The notes below the pieces were generated by a model. The model made no database searches. It was not told the DNA's origin and saw nothing but the letters and a program-made list of their open reading frames with translations. From positions 2,232,001 to 2,296,000 of the forward strand of contig NZ_CP073697.1 of the NCBI RefSeq assembly GCF_025264665.1: 64,000 bases of DNA, in the 5' to 3' direction. A program made the position numbers and the translations under genes. Of the stretch, positions 17,191-25,179 are shown one piece after another (the stretch's first letter is position 1; each line of letters opens with the position of its first letter). This DNA comes from Edaphobacter flagellatus (GTDB taxonomy: Bacteria > Acidobacteriota > Terriglobia > Terriglobales > Acidobacteriaceae).

Positions 17191-18798
17191 TCAAATTGAA
17201 AGCGCTGCTCCCCGCTCTTTGCCCTGCAGGTGCGAATCGAAAATCACCCGCGAGACAAACACGGCCGTAAACAGGTTGGCCAGCAGACCGAACGCCAGCG
17301 TCACCGCAAATCCGCGCACCGGACCGGTTCCGAACAGGAACAGAATCAGCGCCGACACAATCGTCGTCACGTGCGTGTCGATGATCGTCACCCACGCATG
17401 CGCAAAGCCCTGCTGCACCGCTATCGCCGCGCTCTTACCCGCGCGCAGCTCTTCACGAATACGCTCGAAGATCAGCACGTTCGAGTCCACGCCCATACCG
17501 ATCGTCAGAATCACACCCGCAATACCCGGCAGCGTCAGCGTCGAGCCCGTAAAGCCCATGAAGCCCAGCAGAATAATCAGGTTCAGCACCAGCGCCAGGT
17601 CGGCATTGATGCCCGCGCCGCGGTAGTAGATCAACATGAAGACCATCACCGCGGCCATACCGGCGATCGCCGCAAAGACGCCCTGGCGGATCGAAGCGGC
17701 TCCCAGGCTCGGTCCCACCGTACGCGTCTCCAGGAACGAGATCGACGCCGGCAGCGCGCCCGTGCGCAGCATCAGGCTCAGGTCCGCAGCCTGCTGCTTC
17801 GTAAATCCGCCCACAATCTCGCCGCGGTCGCGAATGGCCGAGTTGATCCCCGCCACCTCTCGCACCTTGTTGTCCAGCACAATCGCCATCGAACCCGGCG
17901 TCGCGCTCGTCGCCGAGTGCTCGTTCGTGTACTTGTAGAAGCGGTCGCCCGCCTCCGTCGTCAGCGTAAACGTAATGTTCGGACGCCCGTTCTGGTCCGT
18001 CGAAGGCTGCGCATCGCGGAAGTCCGTGCCTTCCACCTCGCTCACGCGCTTCAGCAGCCAGACCTGCTCCGGCGCACCCGCTTGTGCCGCGCCCTTCACC
18101 AGAATCGAGTCCGGCGGAATAATGCCGTTATTCGCCTGCAGCGCATCCTGATCGCTGGCATACGGTCCACCCGTCACCGCATGGATCTCCAGCTTCGCCG
18201 TCGATTGAATCACATCCTCGACGCGAGCCGGGTCGTCCAGACCAGGCAGCTCCACCAGAATCTGGTTCTCGCCCAGGCCATACTTCTGAATCGTCGGCTC
18301 CGCCACGCCCAGCTTGTCGATACGCTCGCGAATCGTCTCGATCGACGTATCCACCGTGCGCGTCACCAGATCGTTCGCCGACTGCTGCTTCATCGTCAGC
18401 GTCATCGTGCCGTCAGCGCCCGAGGCCACGTCATAGGCGTTGTAGTTCACACCGTTGAAGACCGAGCGAGCATCGCTCTGCTTGGCAACCGGAATGCCCG
18501 AAACCACAATCGTGGTCGGCTTCGAAGCATCGCTGCGCGCCGCCGTCGCTCCCGAAATCCCCGCAGCCTGCAGGTCCGTCGTCAGCCTGACCGCATCGCG
18601 GTCCACCGCCGAAGCCACCGCCTCGTTTGCGTGAACCTCCAGCACCAGGTGCGTGCCGCCCTTCAGGTCAAGACCCAGGTTGATGCGCCGCTCCAGCGAC
18701 GCCCTCAGGCCGCCCTTCGGAATACCCACGATGCCATAGACAAATACCAGCAGCACCGCAACAATAAACACCGTCTTACCGGACAGATTCTTTCCCAT
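17191..18798 (-). CDS. secD: Protein translocase subunit SecD
   Basis: 535 residues. Helix 1 at about 8-26 (TVFIVAVLLVFVYGIVGIPK), then the periplasmic P1 head (about 40-330) with NLGLDLKGGTHLVLEV and RIDKLGVAEPTIQKYG, GENQILVELPGLDDPARVED. The membrane domain holds the other five helices (about 355-520), with GSLTLPGIAGVILTIGMGVD-like sequence (seen as GSTLTLPGIAGVILTIGMGV), DSNVLIFERIREELR and the final helix FGTGPVRGFAVTLAFGLLAN. It is the SecF partner, in the order yajC, secD, secF. A dispersed repeat lies just upstream. Confidence 0.97.
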   Translation of the reverse strand: MGKNLSGKTVFIVAVLLVFVYGIVGIPKGGLRASLERRINLGLDLKGGTHLVLEVHANEAVASAVDRDAVRLTTDLQAAGISGATAARSDASKPTTIVVSGIPVAKQSDARSVFNGVNYNAYDVASGADGTMTLTMKQQSANDLVTRTVDTSIETIRERIDKLGVAEPTIQKYGLGENQILVELPGLDDPARVEDVIQSTAKLEIHAVTGGPYASDQDALQANNGIIPPDSILVKGAAQAGAPEQVWLLKRVSEVEGTDFRDAQPSTDQNGRPNITFTLTTEAGDRFYKYTNEHSATSATPGSMAIVLDNKVREVAGINSAIRDRGEIVGGFTKQQAADLSLMLRTGALPASISFLETRTVGPSLGAASIRQGVFAAIAGMAAVMVFMLIYYRGAGINADLALVLNLIILLGFMGFTGSTLTLPGIAGVILTIGMGVDSNVLIFERIREELRAGKSAAIAVQQGFAHAWVTIIDTHVTTIVSALILFLFGTGPVRGFAVTLAFGLLANLFTAVFVSRVIFDSHLQGKERGAALSI

Positions 18799-18848
18799 GC
18801 TTCTCTCTACCTAATCCTCGCGGCCTTCGCCGCCAATCCTCTATACAG

Positions 18849-18900
18849 TGTCATTCCGGGCGAAGCGAAGCGGAGTCGAGAAACTTCCCGCATCGTGCCC
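18849..18900. repeat. Dispersed GTCATTCCG repeat (copy 2)
   Basis: GTGTCATTCCGGGCGAAGCG, then AAGCGGAGTCGAGAAACTTC. It shares the AAGCGAAGCGGAGT core with the other copies and lies in the 126-bp spacer between yajC and secD. Confidence 0.7.
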
Positions 18901-18924
18901 GAAGCGCCACAATTCCCGTGCAAT

Positions 18925-19236
18925 CTACGAAGCTGCCTCGTCCGTGGTCACCGCCGCGATCGCGCTCTTCACAAACTCCAGCTTCACGCCGTCCGGCTGC
19001 ACACGCAGCACCACCGAGTCGTCCTTCACCGTCAGCACCGTGCCCTTGATGCCGCCGTTGGTTGTCACGCGGTCGCCCGACTTGATCTGCCCCAGCATCT
19101 CCTGCCACTTTTTCTGCTTCCGCTGGTTGGGGACGATCATCAAAAAATACAGCACGATAAAGAACAGCACCGGCAGAGCAAGTCCGCCCAGACTTCCCAG
19201 GCCACCAGACACACTCTGCAACCAGATTGCGACCAT
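18925..19236 (-). CDS. yajC: Preprotein translocase subunit YajC
   Basis: 103 residues from the ATG at 19234-19236; the frame is open 16 codons further up but those residues are Cys/Gly-rich and unlike the family. One membrane helix at about 15-35 (GLALPVLFFIVLYFLMIVPN) is followed by the family signature RKQKKWQEMLGQIKSGDRV and TTNGGIKGTVLTVKDDSVVL. YajC binds the SecDF complex. The ribosome site is weak (GAGGGG 14 bases upstream). Confidence 0.93.
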   Translation of the reverse strand: MVAIWLQSVSGGLGSLGGLALPVLFFIVLYFLMIVPNQRKQKKWQEMLGQIKSGDRVTTNGGIKGTVLTVKDDSVVLRVQPDGVKLEFVKSAIAAVTTDEAAS

Positions 19237-19435
19237 TCCGTTATTCCATCCCCTCGGGTAACAGGCACAACAGCCAGCCCACACATTCCACCCGCAAAAA
19301 GACGCGAGTCCGCGACCGGCCAGAAATATGCCTAGTCTCTAAGCATCGCCGCTCCCGCACCCGAGTGTCAAGAAAACCCACTCCGCAATACAGGCGATGG
19401 CAACCCTCCGACTCTTACAGCAGAAAGCCCTCATC

Positions 19436-19909
19436 TCAAGAAAGCTTCTGCAGCATGCCGTCCGGCTGCGGCTCAAACCCGAGAGAGAGGTAAAGAGCAC
19501 GTCCGTCATTCGACGCAGTTAACGTAACCTGATCGATCCCGGACTCCCGGCACCAGCGCAATATCTCGTTCAGAAGAGCTCGCCCAACCCCTCGCTTGCG
19601 ATGCTCCGCATAGGTATAGACATTCGCAATATGGGCGTTTCTGCCAACCCGGAAAGAGCCGGGCAAAGGTCCGATCTCAGAGAGATGAACGCCGCCTCCG
19701 CCAACAATCCGGCCATTCCGTTCAACCACCCAGGCTCTGTACAGACCCCGTTCCATCACGTCGGTAAACCACGGCGCGGACGCGGCAATGAGCTTTTCGG
19801 CATCGGCATCGTCCACCAGTCCCATATCCAGGAACATCAGGCCTCGGTGCCTGGCGATCTCACCGGCATCGGCAACGTCAGCCGTCCTAAGAACATACGA
19901 GCTTTCCAT
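19436..19909 (-). CDS. GNAT family N-acetyltransferase
   Basis: 157 residues. The acetyl-CoA binding motif A is visible at about 98-120: IANVYTYAEHRKRGVGRALL followed by NEILRWCRE, with the R/Q-x-x-G-x-G/A element as RKRGVG. Motif B appears as VTLTASNDGRALYLSLGFEP. The acceptor substrate cannot be told. No Shine-Dalgarno site is seen; a CATAAT hexamer lies five bases upstream of the ATG, so translation may be leaderless. It is monocistronic between yajC and the beta-lactamase-like gene. Confidence 0.88.
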   Translation of the reverse strand: MESSYVLRTADVADAGEIARHRGLMFLDMGLVDDADAEKLIAASAPWFTDVMERGLYRAWVVERNGRIVGGGGVHLSEIGPLPGSFRVGRNAHIANVYTYAEHRKRGVGRALLNEILRWCRESGIDQVTLTASNDGRALYLSLGFEPQPDGMLQKLS

Positions 19910-20007
19910 ACCCTATTATGCCGAGCCATACATGCGATTTATGTATGGATCTGCAATCGGCCTGCTCCCACAGAGGCTTGCGGTAATGGCAGTCCGGGAA
20001 ACAAACG

Positions 20008-20901
20008 TCAACGAGCGGCCGCGGCTTCCTGTTTGCTTAACGCCTTCCTGAACGTCTTCTGCGCATCAGCAACAAACTCCTTATACCCGGCCGGGTCGAT
20101 AAACACACGCGCACCAGCCTGCGGATAGCGCTTCAGCTTGGTCAACATATCGAAGTACCCGCCATGGGCTCCCAGAAACACATCGCAGTGCAATGCGAGC
20201 AGCTCCGAAAACGTATGCTCAAAATCCTGAACGATGCCGGGGTAGCTTACCGGATGCCCTGGCGTGGCCACGAAGTGATACTCGCCCCAGAACCCCACGC
20301 CACCCACGATGACGATATCTCGCATCGTTCCCGCCGGCTCTCCCGGAAGATGAGCGCGCATCGTCCAGGTCGTGCATCCGCGCGTATGGCCGGCAGTTTT
20401 GTGGGCGGTCAGCGTCACATCCCCCAGGCTGACCGTGTCCCCATCATGCAGAACACGATCCACATGGACTGGAGCATACGCAGCGATGTTCGGCGAAGGC
20501 GCTAAGAAGTCCGTGCGTGCGCCGGTTTCCATCACACTCGCATCGCCGTCCATCACCATGTTCCTGGCATGCGTCTCGCGAACCACCTCCGCCGCTCCAC
20601 CCACATGATCGTAGTGTGCCTGGCTGTTGAGCAGGACCTTGATATCGCTCCAGCGAAAGCCCAGCTTCTCCACGCTCGCCCGAATCTGCGGCGGCGAGCT
20701 GGCAAGATTGGCATTGATAAGAATGTCGCCTTGAGGCGTCACGACAAGATAGCTCGCAAGGTCCTCACTTCCCACGTAGTACAGGTTGTCCGCAATCTGG
20801 AACGGAGCAATCGGAGTCGTCCACGAAGCGTTGTCCTCCGCAAAGACGGACGTCGAGCCGCAGAACAAAAGCAGGAACAGGCAGCAGAGAAGAGCGCGCA
20901 T
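20008..20901 (-). CDS. Subclass B3 metallo-beta-lactamase-like hydrolase with Gln at ligand position 116
   Basis: 297 residues with a signal peptide (MRALLCCLFLLLFCGSTSVF, cleavage near Ala21). The metal site reads Gln94-Ala-His96-Tyr-Asp98-His99 in NSQAHYDHVGG, His172 in AGHTRGCTTW and His246 in LGAHGGYFD. These match standard positions 116, 118, 120, 121, 196 and 263. The usual first His is replaced by Gln, as known for GOB-type B3 enzymes. The THKTAGHTRGCTTW-like stretch, the YPGIVQDFEHTF segment and the length also fit B3. It would act in the periplasm; beta-lactam hydrolysis is likely but unproven, and environmental B3-like proteins may have other substrates. Confidence 0.85.
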   Translation of the reverse strand: MRALLCCLFLLLFCGSTSVFAEDNASWTTPIAPFQIADNLYYVGSEDLASYLVVTPQGDILINANLASSPPQIRASVEKLGFRWSDIKVLLNSQAHYDHVGGAAEVVRETHARNMVMDGDASVMETGARTDFLAPSPNIAAYAPVHVDRVLHDGDTVSLGDVTLTAHKTAGHTRGCTTWTMRAHLPGEPAGTMRDIVIVGGVGFWGEYHFVATPGHPVSYPGIVQDFEHTFSELLALHCDVFLGAHGGYFDMLTKLKRYPQAGARVFIDPAGYKEFVADAQKTFRKALSKQEAAAAR

Positions 20902-21082
20902 TCTGCTTTTGTAGCAGAGCAGGAAGACACAAAGCAGACCCGATAGTCACAACAACCTGAACTCCATTAATTTCGAAGATACGCAGGCATAAACCCGATA
21001 ATCTCCAGAATCCACGGCCCCCCTGCATCCCGAAAGACATGGACGGATTTTGCAGGACACGCAACTGCGGGACAGACAACAC

Positions 21083-21114
21083 AGACACGCTCTCTGAATA
21101 GACACGCTCTCTGA
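21083..21114. repeat. Direct repeat upstream of 21144 gene
   Basis: AGACACGCTCTCTGA occurs at 21083-21097 and again at 21100-21114, with a shorter imperfect echo (ACGCTCACTCTCT) just after. It lies immediately upstream of a candidate -10 box, where an operator would be expected. Confidence 0.65.
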
Positions 21115-21131
21115 CTTCCACGCTCACTCTC

Positions 21132-21137
21132 TATACT
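21132..21137 (+). promoter_or_regulatory. Candidate -10 box, leaderless start
   Basis: TATACT ends six bases before the GTG start at 21144, so transcription would begin at or within a base or two of the start codon. No Shine-Dalgarno sequence is present. Confidence 0.4.
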
Positions 21138-21143
21138 TTAGAA

Positions 21144-21659
21144 GTGGCCCAACCCCGCACACTCCCGCTCTACGATCCCACCGCAAGCCCTTCCACCTGG
21201 AACGAGCGCATGGCTCCCGGCGAGTACGCCGTCCACCTCTCCACCCTGCCCCAAAACACGCAGCACACGAAAGACACCCAGCCCTTCTGCCTCCTCTTCC
21301 CCACCCTCTCCGAAGCCGAGCACTACGCCACCCAGCACATCGCCGCCCACCCCACCCTCTGCTGCCGCATCTACGACCACAACGGCTTCATCGGAGCGCC
21401 CATCCGTGACCTCCGCGGCCCCGGCTACCGCGACAACACCGACATCTCCCCACGCTTCCGCCGCTGGGCAGCCTTCCTCCTCTTCTTCGGCGGACTCACC
21501 CTCTTCCTCACCGACTGGAGCGTCGACTTCCGCTTCCTCTGGCCCTCCATGCTCGGCACCCGCCTCCTCCTCCCCGGCTCCATCCTCCTCGTCACCGAGA
21601 TCGTCCTCTTCCTCAACGCCCGCCGCCGTCGCACCGCCCCAGCCGGAGCGCACCCGTGA
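21144..21659 (+). CDS. Small membrane protein of unknown function
   Basis: 171 residues with a GTG start. The N-terminal 110 residues are soluble (WNERMAPGEYAVHLSTLP, CLLFPTLSEAEHYATQHIAA, CRIYDHNGFIGAPIRDLRGP). Two hydrophobic segments follow: about 110-126 (WAAFLLFFGGLTLFLTDW) and about 137-158 (LGTRLLLPGSILLVTEIVLF), with a basic tail. It overlaps the antiporter start by four bases (GTGA), so the two are translationally coupled and may work together. I do not recognise the family. Confidence 0.65.
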   Translation: MAQPRTLPLYDPTASPSTWNERMAPGEYAVHLSTLPQNTQHTKDTQPFCLLFPTLSEAEHYATQHIAAHPTLCCRIYDHNGFIGAPIRDLRGPGYRDNTDISPRFRRWAAFLLFFGGLTLFLTDWSVDFRFLWPSMLGTRLLLPGSILLVTEIVLFLNARRRRTAPAGAHP

Positions 21660-22909
21660 CCCTCCTACTCCTCCAGATGGCCGTCGTCCTCCTCACCACC
21701 CTCACCTGCGGCTGGATCGCCCGCCGCCTCGGCCAGTCCCGCGTCGTCGGCGAAATCATCGGCGGCATCCTCCTCGGCCCCTCCGTCCTCGGACGCCTCG
21801 CTCCGCACACCGCCGCCATCCTCTTCCCTCCATCCTCGCTCGCACCCTTCGACACCCTCAGTACCGTCGGACTCATCCTCTTTCTCTTCCTCATCGGCAC
21901 CGACCTCGACGACGCCAGCCTCCGCCGCTCCCGCCACACCGCCTCGCTCGCCAGCTCCCTCAGCATCCTGCTGCCCTTCGCCATGGCCGCGTTGATCGCG
22001 CCGCTGCTGCAATCCCGCTTCGCACCCGCCGGAGTCGCCCGGCTCCCGTTCACCCTCTTCCTCGGCGTCTCGCTCAGCATCACGGCATTTCCCGTCCTCG
22101 CCCGCATCCTCGAAGAACGTCGCATGCAGTCCACACCCCTCGGCGCCACCGCCCTCATCTGCGCCGCGCTCGACGACGTCGCTGCATGGACACTCCTCGC
22201 CGTCGCCCTCACCCTCATCCCGCACACCGGCCACACCATCGGCGTCAGCGCAAGACTCCTCTGGCTCGTCCTCTACATCGCCATCATGGTCGGCATCGTC
22301 CGCCCCATCGCCGCGCGCCTCGCCACCCGATTCATCGCGCGCCACAACAGCATCGGCCTCTCCTACCAGCTGCTCGGCATCACCCTCGTCATCACACTCG
22401 CCTCCGCCGCCGCCACCGACGCCATCGGCGTCCATCCGCTCTTCGGAGCCTTCCTCGCCGGACTCTGCTTTCCCCGCATCTCCCACTGGCAGTCCAGCCT
22501 TCGCTCCCGCCTCGACATCGTCGTCTCCGTCCTGCTGCTGCCCTTCTTCTTCGCCCTCACCGGCATGCGCACCCGCCTCGACCTGCTCGCCGAACCCCGC
22601 ACCTGGCTCTGGACCGCCCTCATCCTCGCCGTCGCCATCCTCGGCAAAATGGGAGGAGCCGCACTCGCCTCCCGCCTCACCGGCGAATCCTGGCGCAACG
22701 CCCTCGCCCTCGGAGCCCTCCTCAACACCCGCGGCCTCGTCGAGCTCATCGTCCTCAACATCGCCTTCAACGCCGGAATCTTCTCCCCCGCGCTCTTCTC
22801 CATGCTCGTCGTCATGGCTCTCGTCACCACCATGATGACCACACCCATCCTCAACCTCCTCCGCATCCCCCAACGCGAAGAAACCCTCCACCAGACCCGC
22901 GCCGCCTGA
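21656..22909 (+). CDS. Cation:proton antiporter, CPA2 (KefB/NapA-like) family
   Basis: 417 residues with a GTG start overlapping the upstream stop. About 12-13 membrane helices. The family entry RLGQSRVVGEIIGGILLGPS VLGRL is seen near residues 23-47, then FLFLIGTDLDDASLRRSRHT, FPVLARILEERRMQSTPLGA, and ICAALDDVAAWTLLAVALTL with the ion-binding Asp pair region. The later helices include GVHPLFGAFLAGLCFPRIS and GALLNTRGLVELIVLNIAF. There is no C-terminal TrkA-N/RCK domain. It probably exchanges Na+ or K+ for protons at the inner membrane. Third codon positions are almost all C or G, an unusually strong bias shared with its upstream partner. Confidence 0.88.
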   Translation: MTLLLLQMAVVLLTTLTCGWIARRLGQSRVVGEIIGGILLGPSVLGRLAPHTAAILFPPSSLAPFDTLSTVGLILFLFLIGTDLDDASLRRSRHTASLASSLSILLPFAMAALIAPLLQSRFAPAGVARLPFTLFLGVSLSITAFPVLARILEERRMQSTPLGATALICAALDDVAAWTLLAVALTLIPHTGHTIGVSARLLWLVLYIAIMVGIVRPIAARLATRFIARHNSIGLSYQLLGITLVITLASAAATDAIGVHPLFGAFLAGLCFPRISHWQSSLRSRLDIVVSVLLLPFFFALTGMRTRLDLLAEPRTWLWTALILAVAILGKMGGAALASRLTGESWRNALALGALLNTRGLVELIVLNIAFNAGIFSPALFSMLVVMALVTTMMTTPILNLLRIPQREETLHQTRAA

Positions 22910-23007
22910 TGCGCTACACATCCCTCCCCTGCGAATCAACATGCCCGTCACTGAGCAAAGACTCACCACGGAGCCGTAAACTCCCCCTCGAACATCCTTG
23001 GAGCCGA

Positions 23008-23607
23008 CTAAAGCTGCGCCAGGCGCGAAGTCCAGTAAGCGACACCGGGATTTAGCCGCACAGCAATCTCCGCCACGCGTTTCTTGTCGCCTTCGTAATC
23101 GCCCGCAACATGCCCGGATTCCACCGGAACCACATCTTCGCTCACCCAGGCATAAAAGGTGTCGAACATCGCAGTCAGATTCGCAAACTCAACATGCGGC
23201 TCCAGACCATGAAATGTCCTGACGATCGGATGTTGTCCCTCAGGCGTAGCCACCATATCGACAAGGTAGTTGTTGCCGTCTTCCTCGATAAACGGGAACC
23301 ACTCGTGTTCCCGTGCATCCAGAAAGTCGTATGACCGACGCTCCTGCCACGACGCCACAGCATCCTCAAGGCCGAGCAGCCAATAGATGCCGTAGAACGT
23401 CGGCTGATCCGGGTTATAGAAATAACCCTTCGGCAGATCATAGTGCCGATAAAATTCGACTACCTCAGGCGGCAACGGATGTTCCACCGGGGCCGCAATC
23501 TCCCTGATCTGCTCCGGCGTAAGGCCCGGCCGCAGATACTGCGTAAACTGTGTCCCTTGTGCAGTGAGAAGATCAAATAAACGCCCTGCGGCGCTGGCAA
23601 CACTCAT
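23008..23607 (-). CDS. SMI1/KNR4 (SUKH) family protein
   Basis: 199 residues. The SUKH core shows as LPPEVVEFYRHYDLPKGYFY, then FYGIYWLLGLEDAVASW, EHEWFPFIEEDGNNYLVDM and a C-terminal ANLTAMFDTFYAWVSEDVV. SUKH proteins often act as immunity proteins against contact-dependent toxins, but isolated copies like this one, with no toxin gene nearby, may have other roles. Convergent with the antiporter gene, separated by 98 bp with no clear terminator. Confidence 0.75.
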   Translation of the reverse strand: MSVASAAGRLFDLLTAQGTQFTQYLRPGLTPEQIREIAAPVEHPLPPEVVEFYRHYDLPKGYFYNPDQPTFYGIYWLLGLEDAVASWQERRSYDFLDAREHEWFPFIEEDGNNYLVDMVATPEGQHPIVRTFHGLEPHVEFANLTAMFDTFYAWVSEDVVPVESGHVAGDYEGDKKRVAEIAVRLNPGVAYWTSRLAQL

Positions 23608-23741
23608 TCCCCCTCCTCAAAACGATGAACTCGACTTGAAGCGAAAGCGGTCTCCAGCTTGTCGCAATTTCTGGCTTTTCGCGGCGATTCTAGCATCTGC
23701 TTTCCGGCGCTTTGATCAACAGGGAAGCTGTCCCGGCCTAC

Positions 23742-24167
23742 CTATTTCGCAGAACCGTTCTGGACCGGCAGCGCCTCCAACTTGATGTCCATCATGCCTG
23801 CCTGCTTCGCCGCATTCATCACCGATGTAACGGCTCCAAAGGGCACGTGCTCATCGGCGCGCAGCGTGACGGCCTGGTTCGCTGGATCGGTGCTGCTCTG
23901 ACGCAACAGTTGCGGCAGATCGGCAAGATTCACAGCGTTGCCCCCAAGGAAGATTCGTTGATCGCGATAAATCGTAAGCACGATGCGCGTCTCTGGGGCG
24001 GCCGTCTCACCAGCTGAAACAGCCGTCGTATGCGACGTATCCGCTGATGCAGACGCGGCAATCATCGGCGGTTGAGGTGCAGCCGCCTTCGTGTGACATC
24101 CGGCAACAGGAAACATCGCGGCTACAACTGCAATCCAAACGAGAGATCTGTGTTGTATAAACGGCAC
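23742..24167 (-). CDS. ExbD-like periplasmic domain on a lipoprotein signal
   Basis: 141 residues from a GTG at 24165-24167 that has AGGAGGGAGAC directly upstream; an ATG at 24197 lies before that ribosome site and is less likely. The N-terminus is a lipoprotein signal (QHRSLVWIAVVAAMFPVAGC). After a Ser/Ala/Thr linker (about 25-55) comes a domain of about 75 residues, RIVLTIYRDQRIFLGGNAVN to GMMDIKLEALP. It matches the periplasmic domain of the ExbD at 12935-13375 (RDGRTFLGGDQVTLDDL, then MRADARANYGKVMDAVDG). The ExbD membrane helix with its proton-relay Asp is missing. No exbB is adjacent. Function unknown. Confidence 0.75.
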   Translation of the reverse strand: MPFIQHRSLVWIAVVAAMFPVAGCHTKAAAPQPPMIAASASADTSHTTAVSAGETAAPETRIVLTIYRDQRIFLGGNAVNLADLPQLLRQSSTDPANQAVTLRADEHVPFGAVTSVMNAAKQAGMMDIKLEALPVQNGSAK

Positions 24168-24406
24168 GTCTCCCTCCTGATGGAGCGTTCGCTTCAAGAT
24201 ATCAGGACAGAATCGCCGTAAAGACTCACCGGCTGCCGTTTAACCCCGCTAAAAGCGCCTCGAAACAACCCCTCCGGGCTCAATGGATATTGCTTTCAGC
24301 CTACCGTGAAAAATCGATTAAACATGCCGTTTCGACGGCAGTGCCCTGCGCTCGCCATATAGCTGGGGCGATAAGGGTATGGAAGAGACCACGCACACAC
24401 CCCATC

Positions 24407-24412
24407 TATAAT
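24407..24412 (+). promoter_or_regulatory. Perfect TATAAT -10 box close to a start codon
   Basis: TATAAT ends 11 bases upstream of the ATG at 24424, leaving a leader of only about four to five bases. There is no Shine-Dalgarno sequence. No good -35 is visible 16-18 bases upstream. Confidence 0.45.
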
Positions 24413-24423
24413 CAGACTCGCCC

Positions 24424-24807
24424 ATGCCCAGCCCTGCCGAACAGGACCCCCGCGTCTACTTCGCCGCCGAGCGCACCCTGCTCGCCTGGATCAGGACCGG
24501 CGTCGCGCTCATGGCCTTCGGCTTCGCCATCGCCCGCTTCGCCCTCTTCCTCCGCCAGATGCAGGCCACCCAGGGCCCCCACGTCCTCAATCACAGCGCC
24601 TGGGGCTCACCTATCGCCGGAGTCGCCCTCATTGCCCTCGGCGTCGTCGTCAACATCATCGCCTCCTGGCGCTACTCCCAGATCATCCGCCAGCTCAGCC
24701 AGGGCACCTGGATTCCAGGCCGCATCTCCCGCACCGGAGTCGTCCTCGCCGCCCTTCTCGCCGTACTCGGGGCCGCCATGGCCGCCTACCTCCTGGCTCT
24801 CCGCTAA
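24424..24807 (+). CDS. DUF202 (YidH) family membrane protein
   Basis: 127 residues. The DUF202 signature is clear: RVYFAAERTLLAWIRTGVAL followed by MAFGFAIARFALFLRQ. Three membrane helices: about 20-41, 62-82 and 103-125. The tail is short. Function unknown in the family; it is often found as a small inner-membrane protein. Divergent from the ExbD-like lipoprotein gene. Confidence 0.9.
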   Translation: MPSPAEQDPRVYFAAERTLLAWIRTGVALMAFGFAIARFALFLRQMQATQGPHVLNHSAWGSPIAGVALIALGVVVNIIASWRYSQIIRQLSQGTWIPGRISRTGVVLAALLAVLGAAMAAYLLALR

Positions 24808-25179
24808 ACCAACCCGGGCAGAACATGCGCTATCCCCATCTCACCTCGGCAGAATCGTGCCTTGAGCTATCGAGCGAAGCCCGAAGCACAGAACGCCCCA
24901 AGCGAACTGGAGCGAAAACGCCTGTCAAGCCCCACAAAATCACAACTCCTTCATTCCAAAGCAAATAAACCTACAAAAATCTGCCGATTAGTTTCCTCCA
25001 CTTCGCTACACTTAAATCAGCAAACAAAAAGCCCCGGTCCAAAAAGACCGGGGCTAACTCGTTATAAATCAATATTTTTAGGATTAACTCCCCTGCTTTC
25101 AATATTTTGCCCTGTGCAAATCGCACAAGACAAACAAAACAGAGCCTTTACAAAAACATATGAGGGGGGAGGGGGGTTC
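24808..25179. other. Intergenic stretch between convergent DUF202 and Rieske genes
   Basis: About 372 bp, A/T-richer than its surroundings from 24950 on. It contains the terminator at 25021-25055. The remainder, including a GAGGGGGGAGGGGGG purine run near 25161-25175, shows no reading frame or RNA gene I can support. Confidence 0.6.
25021..25055 (-). terminator. Terminator after the Rieske oxygenase gene
   Basis: GCCCCGGTC and GACCGGGGC arms around CAAAAA (25031-25054). On the minus strand the stem is followed by TTTTTGTTTG, a strong intrinsic terminator form. It is about 125 bases past the stop at 25180. Confidence 0.85.

Noticed and set aside
17230..19335. 701-codon plus-strand frame opposite secD
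   Set aside because: Arg/His-rich shadow of secD and yajC, with no recognisable protein features.
21665..22969. 434-codon minus-strand frame opposite the antiporter
   Set aside because: Gly/Glu/Asp-rich antisense artefact of the same bias.
21406..23055. 549-codon plus-strand frame overlapping the antiporter
   Set aside because: Pro/Arg/His-rich product of the C-rich codon bias in another frame; the antiporter frame shows real family motifs.
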